A stretch of 20,000 nt of DNA from Prorocentrum cordatum. Its lineage: Eukaryota > Sar > Dinophyceae > Prorocentrales > Prorocentraceae. Shown here piece by piece: positions 7,850 through 15,819 of this stretch. The notes under the pieces were generated by a model. It saw nothing but the letters and a program-made list of their open reading frames with translations, had not been told where the DNA came from and made no database searches. The position numbers and the translations under genes were made by a program. The stretch spans positions 148,042-168,041 of the forward strand of contig CAUYUJ010001436.1 in NCBI GenBank assembly GCA_963575745.1, given 5' to 3'. The stretch's first letter is position 1. Each line of letters opens with the position of its first letter.

Positions 7850-7959
7850 GAGTCGAACCTGAGTCGACCCTGAGACGAACCTGAGTCGAACCTGAGTTGA
7901 ACTTGAGTCGAACTTGAGTCGAACTTGAGTCGAACTTGAGCCGAACTGGAGCCGAACTG
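7850..7959. repeat. 11-bp minisatellite, consensus GAGTCGAACYT
   Basis: Ten tandem copies of 11 bases: GAGTCGAACCT, then GAGTCGACCCT, GAGACGAACCT, GAGTTGAACTT, several GAGTCGAACTT and two final GAGCCGAACTG. The CCT-, CTT- and CTG-ending variants form blocks, consistent with stepwise local expansion. The unit is not a multiple of three, so the peptide repeats seen in its open frames have an 11-residue period. Confidence 0.95.
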
Positions 7960-8160
7960 ATCCATAAGGTGTGCCCCAGGAAGGTCCCCCAAACGAGCAT
8001 CGAACTTCGGCCTTCCCCTCCCAGCGCGAAGATCTGACTCGGATGTGACATGAAGCGAGCTGTCCTGGCTGCGTGGCCGGGGGGCCTCGGGGGGCCGTCT
8101 CTGGGTCCGGGGCCGTGCACAGAGCCACGGCTCGGGAGAAGAGGCGCGGCCCCTCACGCC
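7960..8160. other. Spacer, nothing recognised
   Basis: Non-repetitive sequence leading into the pyrimidine tract. The ATG at 8050 opens a long frame only because the (TCC)n tract downstream lacks stops. Confidence 0.4.
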
Positions 8161-8163
8161 CAC

Positions 8164-9143
8164 TTCTTCTCTCCTCTCCACTCTCCTCCCCTCTCCTTTC
8201 CTCCCCTTCCTTCCCCTCCTGCCCCACCACCCTCATCCCCTCCTTTCTCCTCCTCCTCCTCCTCCTCCTCCTCCTCCTCCTCCTCCTCCTCCTCCTCCAC
8301 CTCGTCCTCGTCCTCCTCCTCCTCCTCCACCTCCTCCTCCTCCCTTCCTCTCCCGTCCTGCTGCTCCTCTCCTCCTCCCTCCTCCTCCTCCTCCCCTCCT
8401 CCTCCTCCTCCTCCTCCTCCCCCGCCTCCTCCTCCTCCTCCTCCTCCTCCTCCTCCTCCTCCTCCTCCTCCTCCTCCTCTTCCTCCTCCTCCTCCTCACC
8501 TCCTCCCCTCCTCCTCCTCCTCCTCCTCTCGCCTCCTCCTCCCCCCTCCCCTCCTCCTCTCCTCCACCTTCCCCTACTCCCCCTCCTCCTCCTCCTCCTC
8601 CTCCTCCTCCCTCCTCCTCCTCCTCTCCTCCTCTCCTCCTCCCCTCCTCCTCCTCCTCCCCATCCTCCTCCTCCTCCTCCTCCTCCTCCTCCTCATCCTT
8701 ACCTCCTCTTACTTTCTCCTCCTCTGTCCCTCCTCCTCCTCCTCTCTCCTCCTTTCCTCCTCCCCTCCTCCCCGTCCTCCCTCCTCCTCCTCCTCCCCTC
8801 CTCCTCCCCTCTTCCTCCTCTCTTCTCCTCCTCCTCCTCCTCCTCTGCTCCAGCTCCTCTTCCTCCTGCTCCCTCCCCCTCCACCTCCTCCTCCTCTGCT
8901 CCTCCTCTCCTCCTCTTTCTCCTCCTCTCTCCTCCTCTCCTCCGCTCCCCATCCTTTCCTCCTCCTCCTCCTCCTCCTCCTCCCCTCCTCCTCCTCCTCC
9001 TCCTCCCCTCCCCCTTCTTCCTCCTCTCCTCCCTCCTCTCTCCTAATATCTCTTTCTCTTTCTCTTTCTCTTTCTCCTCCTCCTCCCCTCCTCTTCCTCT
9101 CTCCTTCCTCCCATCCTCCTTCCTCCTCCTCCTCCTCCTCCTC
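8164..9143. repeat. Long (TCC)n-type pyrimidine tract
   Basis: About 980 bp almost entirely C and T on the plus strand, dominated by TCC with TCCC, TTCC and CTC variants, rare single purines, and a (TCTTTC)5 patch at about 9049-9077. All plus frames read Ser, Pro or Leu repeats; minus frames read Glu, Gly or Arg. The peptide identity changes with frame and no coding signal lies outside the repeat. Such homopurine/homopyrimidine DNA can form triplex structures. Confidence 0.98.
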
Positions 9144-9163
9144 GCTACGCTACGCTACGCTAC
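9144..9163. repeat. (GCTAC)4 microsatellite
   Basis: Four perfect copies of GCTAC, followed by GCGATCTCAAGGCC. This short non-pyrimidine island separates the two (TCC)n tracts. Confidence 0.95.
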
Positions 9164-9197
9164 GCGATCTCAAGGCCTGTTCGATTCGAAGCCTCTG

Positions 9198-9404
9198 CTC
9201 CTCTCCTCCTCCTCCTCCTCCTCCTCCTCCTCCTCCTCCTCCTCCTCTCCCCTCCTCCTCCTTTTCTGCCCTCCTCCTCCTTTTCCTTCTCCTCCTGTTC
9301 CTTCTCCTCCTCGTCCTCGTCCTCGTCCTCGTCGTCGTCCTCCTCCTCCTCCTCCTCATCCGCCTCCTCCTCCTCCTCCTCCTGGTCCTCCTTCTCCTCC
9401 TTTT
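9198..9404. repeat. (TCC)n tract with CGTCCT and TTCTCC variants
   Basis: Pure (TCC)n at the left grades into CTTCTCC words and then (CCTCGT)n near 9310-9340 and (TCC)n again. It is the same strand bias as the preceding tract. Confidence 0.95.
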
Positions 9405-9544
9405 GATGGATCGAGAGCAGCAGTTGGGGCTCGTTGGAAGTCTGGGGAGGGCCGCCCCGACATCCAGCGCCATGGAAATGGCGCACGCGGCGAAGGAAAA
9501 TCACGGCCCGAGCCCTCGGCCACATCTTTCTACGGGGTGATTCA
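9405..9544. other. Spacer, nothing recognised
   Basis: Mixed sequence. AGTCTGGGGAGGGC near 9439 resembles GTTCTGGGGAGGGC near 6189, hinting at a short dispersed repeat, but the match is too short to define a family. Confidence 0.35.
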
Positions 9545-9637
9545 AGGGGCCCCCAAACCTATAACCCAGACCCCGTCGAGTCGCGAAAAAATCACGACGG
9601 ACAATTTTTCGTTATTTTCGGTCTCTGGGGGCCCCTG
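9545..9637. repeat. Inverted repeat, ~93 bp
   Basis: The left arm AGGGGCCCCCAAACC (with a second AGACC further in) pairs with the right arm GGTCTCTGGGGGCCCCTG. The interior is A/T-rich on both sides (GCGAAAAAATCACG and CAATTTTTCG). It could be a small foldback element or its remnant; no target-site duplication is seen. Confidence 0.5.
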
Positions 9638-9855
9638 CCAAGCCTCGGGGCCGTCAACGAAAAGACTCGGGAAGGAAAACTTGCCCTGGTGAAGAAGTCC
9701 AGGCCTGTAGGGGTCGCTTTCATGATAAAAACCACGACGTTGGGATATGGGAACGGGCAGGAAGGCCCACTGCTCTTCCCGAGCAGTGCTTGCACTCAGG
9801 GGTTCTCACTTCTTCCATGCGGAACCAGGCCTGTGCGTCGGTCCGGCTGGCTTTA
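9638..9855. other. Spacer with small hairpin
   Basis: Mixed sequence. CACTGCTCTTCCCGAGCAGTG (about 9768-9788) can form an 8-bp stem with a 5-base loop, but no T-run follows. CAGGCCTGT occurs twice (about 9702 and 9827) as a direct repeat. No gene is seen. Confidence 0.4.
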
Positions 9856-10035
9856 AGTCGAGCCTGTCCTCCTACAGGGGGATTTTGGATGATTTTTTAT
9901 ATTATTATTTTTGTTTAAACGATTTTTTGTTAATGCTCCAAACATGCTCAAACATTGTCGAGCCATCGTCCCCGGACAATGATTGGACTATTCTTGAAGT
10001 TTCGCCCTGCAGCCTGCAGAGGGACCGGCCCGACT
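9856..10035. mobile_element. Foldback (MITE-like) element, family 1 copy B
   Basis: The left end reads AGTCGAGCCTGTCCTCCTAC then AGGGGGATT. The reverse complement of the right end reads AGTCGGGCCGGTCCCTCTGC. The left end and the interior landmarks (GCTCCAA-CATG-TCAAA, then GGACTATT) follow copy A at 5095-5257, so these two are one family. It is about 180 bp, AT-rich inside, with no coding capacity. No clear target-site duplication is seen. Confidence 0.7.
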
Positions 10036-10099
10036 GGAGGCTGGCCTGCGGCCGCCTGTCGCCGCCGCCCGTCGCCGCCGCCCGTCGCCGCACCCGTGT
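10036..10099. repeat. Short CGTCGCCGC repeat
   Basis: Three or four copies of CCCGTCGCCGCCG between two foldback elements. The same word recurs at 10380-10393 and in the 16.5-kb minisatellite. Confidence 0.7.
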
Positions 10100-10292
10100 C
10101 TGACGAACCAAGAACACACACCCATTACCCAGAAGGGGGGTCGGAGAGGGCTACGGGTGCGTGTGGTCGGATGGGGGTCCCCGCTCGAACGGGAGCGCTC
10201 CCCAGGGTCCGACGACCCGCACCCGTACCCATAGCCAGTCCTCCTCTCAACGACCCCCCTCTGGGTATGGGTGTGTGGTGCTCGTTCGTCAG
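10100..10292. mobile_element. Long near-perfect palindrome (foldback element)
   Basis: CTGACGAAC at 10100 mirrors GTTCGTCAG ending at 10292, and the arms stay similar over nearly their whole ~95-base length: ACACACCCAT-ACCCAGA, GGGGGGTCG, GAGAGG, GGGTGCG-GT, GTCGGA. The centre lies near 10196. One arm carries a short extra block (GACTGGCTATGGGTAC), so the arms are not identical. No target-site duplication is evident. Its origin could be a foldback transposon or an inverted duplication. Confidence 0.7.
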
Positions 10293-10399
10293 CTTCGGCC
10301 CCGATCTTGACCGTGCGAGGCTCGCAGCTGGGGCCGTCTGCCGGTGCGGCCGGCCCGTGGCCGCCCGGGTCGCCTCGCCGCCCGTCGCCGCCGCATTTC

Positions 10400-10622
10400 T
10401 GGTCCTTGGACGCCCGACATGGGTACGGAAAGCATGGGTACAATGCCCAACAGCAGTTCCTGCTCATTTTGAGCAGGACTCGCTGTCCACGCCGCCGCGG
10501 CCTGTGTCCATTCGAGACGGAAGGCCGCCTGCCCAACAGCGGCCGCTGTTGGTTTGGGACAACATTGGTCGTGGGGCGTTGTACCCAATTTTTCCGTCCC
10601 CATTTCGGGCGTCCAAATGGTC
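10400..10622. mobile_element. Foldback (MITE-like) element with candidate 5-bp target-site duplication
   Basis: The inverted ends are TTGGACGCCCGACATGGGTA-like on the left (from 10406) and its counterpart TTGGACGCCCGAAATGGGGA on the right (read as reverse complement from 10615), continuing with CGGAAA and TGGGTACAA-GCCC for about 45 bases. TGGTC occurs at 10400-10404 and 10618-10622 just outside, with one unmatched terminal base inside each copy. The interior contains GCAGTTCCTGCTCATTTTGA and GCGGCCGC. No coding capacity is seen. Confidence 0.65.
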
Positions 10623-10650
10623 GCGATTTGGATGGTGCGAGCCGCCCAGA

Positions 10651-10843
10651 GTGCACCACGTGGATTGCACCGCACATATCTGGCCATCGCTCGGACGTCC
10701 CTTCCTTGTGTTTTTCTTGGGGGGGAGGTTTCGTGCGTGGCTTTTGCGCCAAATGATCAAGGATGCTTCTCGATGGCCCTCGCCGAGAAGAAATGCACAC
10801 GTCCGACCGATGCCAGGATATAGTGCATCACGCAGCTTGCAGC
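10651..10843. mobile_element. Foldback-like inverted repeat with TTGCACC arms
   Basis: The left arm (TTGCACCGCACATATCTGGC then CATCGCTCGGACGT, about 10665-10698) is an inverted match to the right arm (ACGTCCGACCGATGCCAGGA then TATAGTGCATCA, 10799-10830). The right flank holds a smaller hairpin, ATGCCAGGATATAGTG paired with CACATATTGCCTGGCAT (about 10809-10863). The arms contain CACGTG palindromes and TTGCACCAC words shared with 19040-19125. Class unknown. Confidence 0.5.
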
Positions 10844-10861
10844 ACACATATTGCCTGGCAT

Positions 10862-11276
10862 GCGCTGCACCACGTGGCTTGCACCACGCAGTATGCTAGA
10901 ACGCATGGCTTTGGGCCCGCGCTGGCAGACCTTTTTTGCTGTGGGCCGCGGAGAGGTGAGGCAAGAGCGCTCCTCTACGAGGCATTCGGCGTCGTGCTTT
11001 CTCAACGCGTGGGCCCCAGAGCTCTCGACCCGTCCCGGGGACTGTCTTTTTTGTTTCGCCGGAGGGGGCGTCCTCTGCAAGATCCCCCTGTTCCCACGGC
11101 AAGGCCTCGGGAGTCCGGCATGGCGACAGCGCCGCGCGACGACGACGCCGCGCGACGACCGACGGCGATGACGACCATGCCGCGCGACGACGACAATTTT
11201 TCAGCATCCATCGACCTCAAGGGAAACATTACACCAGAGAAAAAACCCAATCAATGCATGGTTTCGCTGAGGAGAT
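10862..11276. other. Mixed sequence with a short GCCGCGCGACGAC repeat
   Basis: TGCACCACGTGGCTTGCACC at about 10866 is a direct copy of the left arm word at 10652. At 11131-11192 GCCGCGCGACGACGA occurs about three times with CGA/ACG filler. No gene is recognised in the rest. Confidence 0.45.
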
Positions 11277-11379
11277 CGACCGGGAACCCGGGAGCCCGGG
11301 AACCCAGAACACACCGAAATCGTCCCGGACCCAATTACCGGGAACCCGGGAACCCGGAACCGGGAACCCGGGAACCCAG
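11277..11379. repeat. CCGGGAAC minisatellite, two clusters
   Basis: Words of eight or nine bases, CCGGGAAC and CCCGGGAAC, are repeated at 11277-11306 and 11337-11379, separated by a less ordered segment. The CCCGGG core is self-complementary, so either strand can fold. Confidence 0.85.
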
Positions 11380-11483
11380 CCTGCCACCAAACTCGGCAGG
11401 CCACTTTCGCCAAATCTTTCAGCTTTCGGCAGGACCCCTTCAGTGCAAGCACTGATTGGGGAAGACCCACGCAGCGCATGGTC

Positions 11484-11602
11484 TGAAGAGGAGGAGGAGG
11501 AGGAAAGGAAGAGGAGGAGGAGGAGGAGGAAAGGAAGAGGAAGAGGAGGAGGAGGAGGAGGAGGAGGAGGAGGAGGAAGAGGAAGAGGGATGGGGAAGGA
11601 GC
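11484..11602. repeat. (GAG)n-type purine tract
   Basis: About 119 bp of almost pure A and G on the plus strand, mainly GAG/GGA with AAAGGAAGA interruptions. It is the only sizeable tract of this kind in the window with purines on the plus strand; the others have pyrimidines there. Confidence 0.97.
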
Positions 11603-12158
11603 AGTGCGCACTGTGGCACTCATGGAACCTCCCGTCGCAGGGCGCGCGGCCCTGTCTCTACTCGCCCAGGGGCCGCGCGCGCCTCGCAGGGGGGGGCTCT
11701 CTGCGAGGGGCAGGGGCCCGCGTGCGCTCGCCACTCGGCGATATCCTTCCTCACATGTCGTTGCGTGCTGAATGTTGGGCTTCGAGCGCTGAAGGTCTCT
11801 GCACTCGACCAGTGGACGTTTTCCGCGCGGAGCGCAGCAGAATGCCGAAGGGTGCCGAGTACCGAAGGGGCAAGGATGCAAGGGTAGCCTTGGAAAGTTG
11901 CCCCATCCTTACTATCATGGTTGACAGTATCACGTCTTCGGCCTCGTGGTCTACACCTCGGGGTCAGCCAGCCTGCGGGGCCGCTGTGTCAGCTCTGCAT
12001 CAGACTGGCAGCGACACCAGCTTCCGCCGGCGGGGCGCGTGAGGCGGTGGCAGAAAGTGGCGGCTGTGGGGTGCAGAGCTCGCTGGAGCTCATCATGCAC
12101 GGCTCTCAGGTCTCAGACCGAAGGACATTTTCGGATGGCCTCCGGCGGTGCTGCCATC
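11603..12158. other. GC-rich sequence without a recognised gene
   Basis: It contains small hairpins, for example CCTCGCAG with CTGCGAGG (about 11673-11709). A plus-strand frame is open across about 11660-12040, but its codon choice is unremarkable and the peptide matches nothing I know. Confidence 0.4.
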
Positions 12159-12189
<31 letters not shown>

Positions 12190-12203
12190 CGACGACGACG
12201 ACG
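12159..12203. repeat. (ACG)n microsatellite
   Basis: About 15 copies of ACG with one ATG variant (CGACGATGACGAC). Confidence 0.97.
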
Positions 12204-12228
12204 TGGCCCGAAAGACGTCGACCCTCGA

Positions 12229-12420
12229 ATCTCGACCATCCCTCTCTCCCTCCTCCCCCCCTCCCCCGTCCCCCCTCTCTCCCCCTCCCTTCCCCTCTCC
12301 TCCCCTCCCTCCCCCTCCCTTCACCTGCCCCCCTCCCTTCCCCCCATCCCCTTCCCTCTCCCTCCCCCTCCCTCGCCCCCCCTCCCTCCCCTCCCTCCCC
12401 CCCTTCCCCCCCCTCCCCTC
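12229..12420. repeat. C-rich pyrimidine tract (CCCTCC-type)
   Basis: About 190 bp, nearly pure C and T on the plus strand with rare A or G, richer in C than the (TCC)n tracts. No gene is seen. Confidence 0.95.
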
Positions 12421-12529
12421 TCGCACTTCGCCGGGAAGACCGTGCCCCCCCACCCGCGCGCGAGCCTGAGGCCAAGGCCTCGGAGGCCTTCGCCCCAGTC
12501 CTGCCCGGCCAACGGCGCGGCGCTGGTCT

Positions 12530-12572
12530 TCGCCGCCGCCGCCGTCGTCGTCGTTGCCGCCGTCGTCGTCGT
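12530..12572. repeat. (GCC)/(GTC)n microsatellite
   Basis: Five GCC-type triplets, then GTCGTCGTCGTT, then GCCGCC and GTCGTCGTCGTG: two alternations between the two triplets. Confidence 0.9.
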
Positions 12573-12972
12573 GCCCCCCTCCTCCTCCTCCTCCTCCTCT
12601 CCTCCTCCGCCTCCTCCTCTCCTCCTCCTCCTCCTTCCTCCTCCTCTCCTTCCTCCTCTTCCTCCTCCCCCTCCCTCCCTTCCTCCTCCCTTCCTCCTCC
12701 CTCCTCCTCCCTTCCTCCTCCTCCTCCTCTCCTCCTCCTCCTCCTCCTCCTCCTCTCCTCCTCCTCCCTCCTCCTCCTCCTCCTCCTCCTCCTCCCCTTC
12801 TCCAACTCATCTGCTCCCTCCTCCTCTCCTCCTCCTCCTCCTCCTCCCTCCTCCGCTTCTCCTACTCATCTGCCCTCTCCGCCTCCTCCTCCTCCTCCTC
12901 CTCCTCCTCCTCCTCCTCATCCTCCTCCGTCCTCCCTGCTCGGCCCTCCTCCCTCCTACTCCCTCCTCCCTG
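12573..12972. repeat. (TCC)n-type pyrimidine tract
   Basis: About 400 bp dominated by TCC with TTCC, CTCC and occasional TCATCTG interruptions, pyrimidine-rich on the plus strand. It ends about 60 bases before the first RNase H motif of the retroelement remnant. Confidence 0.97.
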
Positions 12973-13015
12973 GGTTGGGCGGGACTGGGAAGAGTGCAGA
13001 GATCGTGGTGGCTTG

Positions 13016-13489
13016 CTGACCCTCTTCGGAGACGGCTCTGGAGGTCAAAGCAGCTCAGACCCCCGACGCCGCCGAGAGGGGGCAGCAGTCATCGTCCTCC
13101 AAGGCCACCAGGGTAAGTGGGAGCCCGGGGGCGGAACGCTCACCGGCCTGAGGGGCCCTTTCATACCGTTCCCTGCGCAGAGCTCACGGCCTTCGCTCTC
13201 GCCCTCGAGCTGTCAATCGGGCGCATCCTTTTCGCGACCGACCACCTCTCACTCTTACGACATGTGGAGACCAGGTCGCCAGCATCGGCCCCAGTCGGGG
13301 GCAAACACTGATCTGTGGCAGAGAATCCAGACCGCAGCAGCGCATCGCACTGAGCTTGTGAAGGGCCTGTCGATACCCTCACACAGCGAGGACGAAGCAG
13401 GCTTAGGCAGTGACCCGCGCAAGCTGTTCCTCACCATCGGCAATGCTTGTGCCGACGCGAGGGCTGGCGTTACCGCCCATAACGCCTGA
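13016..13489 (+). pseudogene. Retroelement RNase H domain, near-complete but frameshifted (fragment B)
   Basis: All four catalytic positions of the RNase H family are recognisable. In frame 2, LFGDGSGGQSSSDPRRRR gives the first Asp (codon 13031). In frame 1, HTVPCAELTAFALALEL gives the Glu (13180), and FATDHLSLLRHVE gives the next Asp (13240). In frame 2 again, NTDLWQRI (Asp codon 13310), then IPSH, then IGNACADARA gives the last Asp (13454), and the frame ends at a TGA (13487-13489). The spacings (about 50, 20 and 71 codons) fit the family. Two frame changes, near 13130-13165 and near 13290-13310, mean it cannot be made as one protein unless decoding is unusual. Fragment A at 2644-3039 covers a different extent and differs greatly in sequence, so they are separate insertions. 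The host element class is not determined; no reverse transcriptase is visible upstream, where the (TCC)n tract begins. Confidence 0.8.
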
Positions 13490-13545
13490 ACGCAGGCTCT
13501 AGTCGGAGTTGCGCCCCCCGCACACCCTCACGGTGCCCAGTGTGA
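13490..13545 (+). other. Spacer between RNase H remnant and downstream tail
   Basis: A short stretch holding the stop of the next open frame (TGA at 13543-13545). It probably belongs to the same decayed element. Confidence 0.4.
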
Positions 13546-13857
13546 GCCTGGATTCGGCGCAGAACTCGTAGAGCCTTAGCTGACTCCACTGCTGCGGACC
13601 CGTGCGTCTGCGAGAGGCCGTCGACGGCCAAGGGGCACAGCAGGCTGCAGCGGGCCCTTGGGACCAGTCAGCACAGCTACGAGCTTTGTAACAGCAAGTA
13701 CAGGTGCACCAAGCGCGAGGGAATGGTGGACAAAGCCACCATCCTCGTAGCTGCCCTCACCCCGTGCGCCCCCAAGGAGCGCACGCCTGCAGCCAGCGAG
13801 GCCATCGAGGCCATCCACCATTGCGGTCTCAGACGCAGTCTCTGTTTGCGGTAGGGA
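13546..13857 (+). pseudogene. Possible C-terminal tail of the same retroelement protein
   Basis: Frame 1 is open from 13546 to a TAG at 13855-13857 with no early ATG. It contains QHSYELCNSKYRCTKREG (about 13669-13722) and then LTPCAPKERTPAASEAIEAI. The pattern of His, then Cys, a few residues later Cys, and later another Cys before an Ala-rich helix resembles the cysteine-containing tail that follows RNase H in some dinoflagellate retroelement proteins, as I remember them. Only one Cys of the usual first CxxC pair is left. It follows fragment B by 56 bases in another frame. Identity is inference from position and Cys pattern. Confidence 0.35.
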
Positions 13858-13892
13858 GCTACACGACTCCCACCGCCTGCGTAACACTTCCC

Positions 13893-13965
13893 CAATCCCA
13901 CCAGCCCTTTAGGGCGGTTCTTCTTCCGACCCCTTTTTCCCCAGTCAGGGAAAAGGTTGACACAT
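13893..13965 (+). repeat. SINE-like body, 5'-truncated copy
   Basis: AATCCCACCAGCCCT, then TTAGGG-GGTTC, TCTTCCGACCCCT and TTCCCC match the sequence that follows the tRNA-like head at 17574-17660, less a 15-base block after AGCCCT. Sequence upstream of AATCCC is unrelated in the two places, as expected for 5' truncation of a retroposed copy. Confidence 0.5.
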
Positions 13966-14100
13966 CCACAATTGCACAATCTGAATACTACTCTCACCCT
14001 CCTCTCTCCCCTGGTGGCGTCCTGGAAATGTTCGGCCACCCTCCGCGCACGTTTTTTACACAAGATTCCCGGGAAACGGGTTTCCGCTGTTTTTCTTCAA

Positions 14101-15150
14101 GATGCTGCTCTCGCGGACGCGCTGGCCTCATTTTCGGGCCACAGCTCGTTCCGAATCGCGCTCCCGCTGCAGCGCTGGCCTCATTTCCGCGCTTCCGCTC
14201 GTTCCGAATCGTGCTCCCGCTGCAGCGCTGGCATCATCATTTCCAGCGCCATGCCACGCATGGCTTTCGATCCTTCCAACTAGGCACCAACATCTAGAAC
14301 ATGCTCTCCCGAACAAACCATCGGAAGTGATTCCACATTTGGTGTAACATCGTGTTTTTCGGGGGCCGCAGAAGCCCCTCACCCCCCTTAGGGGCATCGC
14401 CACGCCATGCTGTGTCCGTACGTGTACTCATTTTCGCGCAAATGCCTTTCTTATTAATCAGATGCTGCACTCGCTGAAGCGCTGGCCTCATTTCCGCGCT
14501 TCCGCTCGTTCCGAATCGTGCTCCCGCTGCAGCGATGGCATCATCATTTCCAGCGCCATGCCACGGCATGGCTTTCGGTCCTTCCGACTAGGCACCAACA
14601 TCTAGAACATGCTCTCCCGAACAAACCATCGGAAGTGATTCCAGTCGGTGTCGATTCGTTGATTTTTTGGGCCGCAGAACCCCCCCCTCCACTTAGGGGC
14701 GTCGCCACGCAATTCTATGTCAAGTTACGCGTCCTCATTTCTGTGCTTCCGCGTTTGTCCCTGGTGTTTGTTAAAAAATGCTGCTCTCGCTGACGCGCTG
14801 GCCTCATTTTCGGGCTACCGCTCGTTCCGAATCGTGCTCCCGCTGCAGCGCTGGCCTCATTTCCGCGCTTCCGCTCGTTCCGAATCGTGCTCCCGCTGCA
14901 GCGCTGGCGTCATTATTTCCAGTGCCAGGACACGGCATGGTTTTCGGTCCTTCCAAAAAGGCCCCAGAATCTAAACAGTGGCCTCCCGAAAAAACCATCG
15001 GAAGTAATTACACATTCGGTGCCGATTCGTTGATTCCATGGGCCGCAGAAGCCGCCCCCCACTCTGGGGAGTCGCCACGCCATGTTATGTCATGCTACGC
15101 GTCGATATTCGACACCATGCTATGCCATGTACTCATGCTATGCCATGCTG
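14101..15150. repeat. Satellite of three ~320-370-bp units with nested 53-bp subrepeat
   Basis: Units start with ATGCTGCTCTCGCKGACGCG (ATGCTGCACTCGCTGAAGCG in unit 2) at about 14102, 14462 and 14778. Each carries a 53-bp subrepeat (GCGCTGGCCTCATTTYCG, CTCGTTCCGAATCG, GCTCCCGCTGCA): two full copies plus a partial in units 1 and 3, one in unit 2. Then follow TTTCCAGCGCCATGCCACG, CGGAAGTRATT, GGCCGCAGAA and GTCGCCACGC. Length differences between units come from subrepeat number. Minus-strand open frames are conserved only as the DNA is. Confidence 0.9.
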
Positions 15151-15152
15151 CG
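15073..15152. repeat. Short TATGC/CATGC pentamer block
   Basis: GCCATGTTATGTCATGCTAC and CATGCTATGCCATGTACTC-type words, in the orientation of the 1640-2540 block. It forms the right end of satellite unit 3. Confidence 0.75.
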
Positions 15153-15189
15153 ACATCCAATTGTGCGAATAGAGAGGAGATGTACGCCA

Positions 15190-15815
15190 TGGTAAGGGAT
15201 GGGAGGGAGGGGTAGGACGTCAGATATGACGCGAGCGCACCTAGCTTGCCCTCCCCCTTTGGACCTGGACGCGGGGGGTCGCGACCCATTAGAACGTCGT
15301 TGCCCGCCCGCCGCAGGCTGGCCAATACCTGTCTGGCTTGCAGACGCCCCCCCTTGCGCCCCCTCGGGGTCGCACTTCTATGCGCGCCGGCGCGGCAGCA
15401 CTCCCAGGTGCTGCGTCGCGCGCCTTTGGGGGCCTCTGCCCGCACTCCGCGGCCTCACTGGCTGCGGGCCGCTCCCCTCCCCCGCGCTGGCGACGCTCCT
15501 CTGTGCTGCCGCACTCGCTTTGGCCGCCGTCGGTCGCCGTTTTGCGCAGGCGCCCCCGGCCCACCTCGGCCGGTGCGGTGTGCTCGCTGCCCACCCGCCC
15601 TGGGCTTGGCCGGCCGCCGCCCCTGCCGGCAGCTCTTGCTGCCTCCACTTGGGGGGCACCGCCGTTGAGGCTCTCCTCCCGCTTTTGCTTCCTCTTGTTG
15701 GGGGTCCACGCCCGTGCTACACTTACACTGGGCGCCGCCCGCGTCCTCGCTGTGTTGCGTGCGCCGGCCCTGGGATGGGTTTTGCTTCTCCGCCCCCCAC
15801 CATCCCTCGCCCCGC
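15190..15815. other. GC-rich sequence without a supported gene
   Basis: Long open frames occur on both strands because stops are rare; none shows a domain. Ala/Arg/Pro/Cys-rich peptides and inconsistent frames argue against coding. Confidence 0.4.
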
Positions 15816-15819
15816 CCAA

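Noticed and set aside
7850-7959. CRISPR-like array
   Set aside because: The 11-bp units are directly adjacent with no spacers; it is a minisatellite.
8233-8952. Minus-strand Glu/Gly/Arg-rich open frame
   Set aside because: It is the complement of the same (TCC)n tract, with no start context or flanking coding sequence.
8050-9692. Long plus-strand frames of about 500 residues
   Set aside because: They are Ser/Pro/Leu repeats made by the (TCC)n tract. Several frames are open at once and the non-repeat ends show no domain.
13110-13181. Possible intron (GGTAAGTGG to CCTGCGCAG) in the RNase H remnant
   Set aside because: Removing it would cut away the TVP part of the TVPCAEL motif, which is continuous with the Glu strand. 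A frameshift explains the break better.
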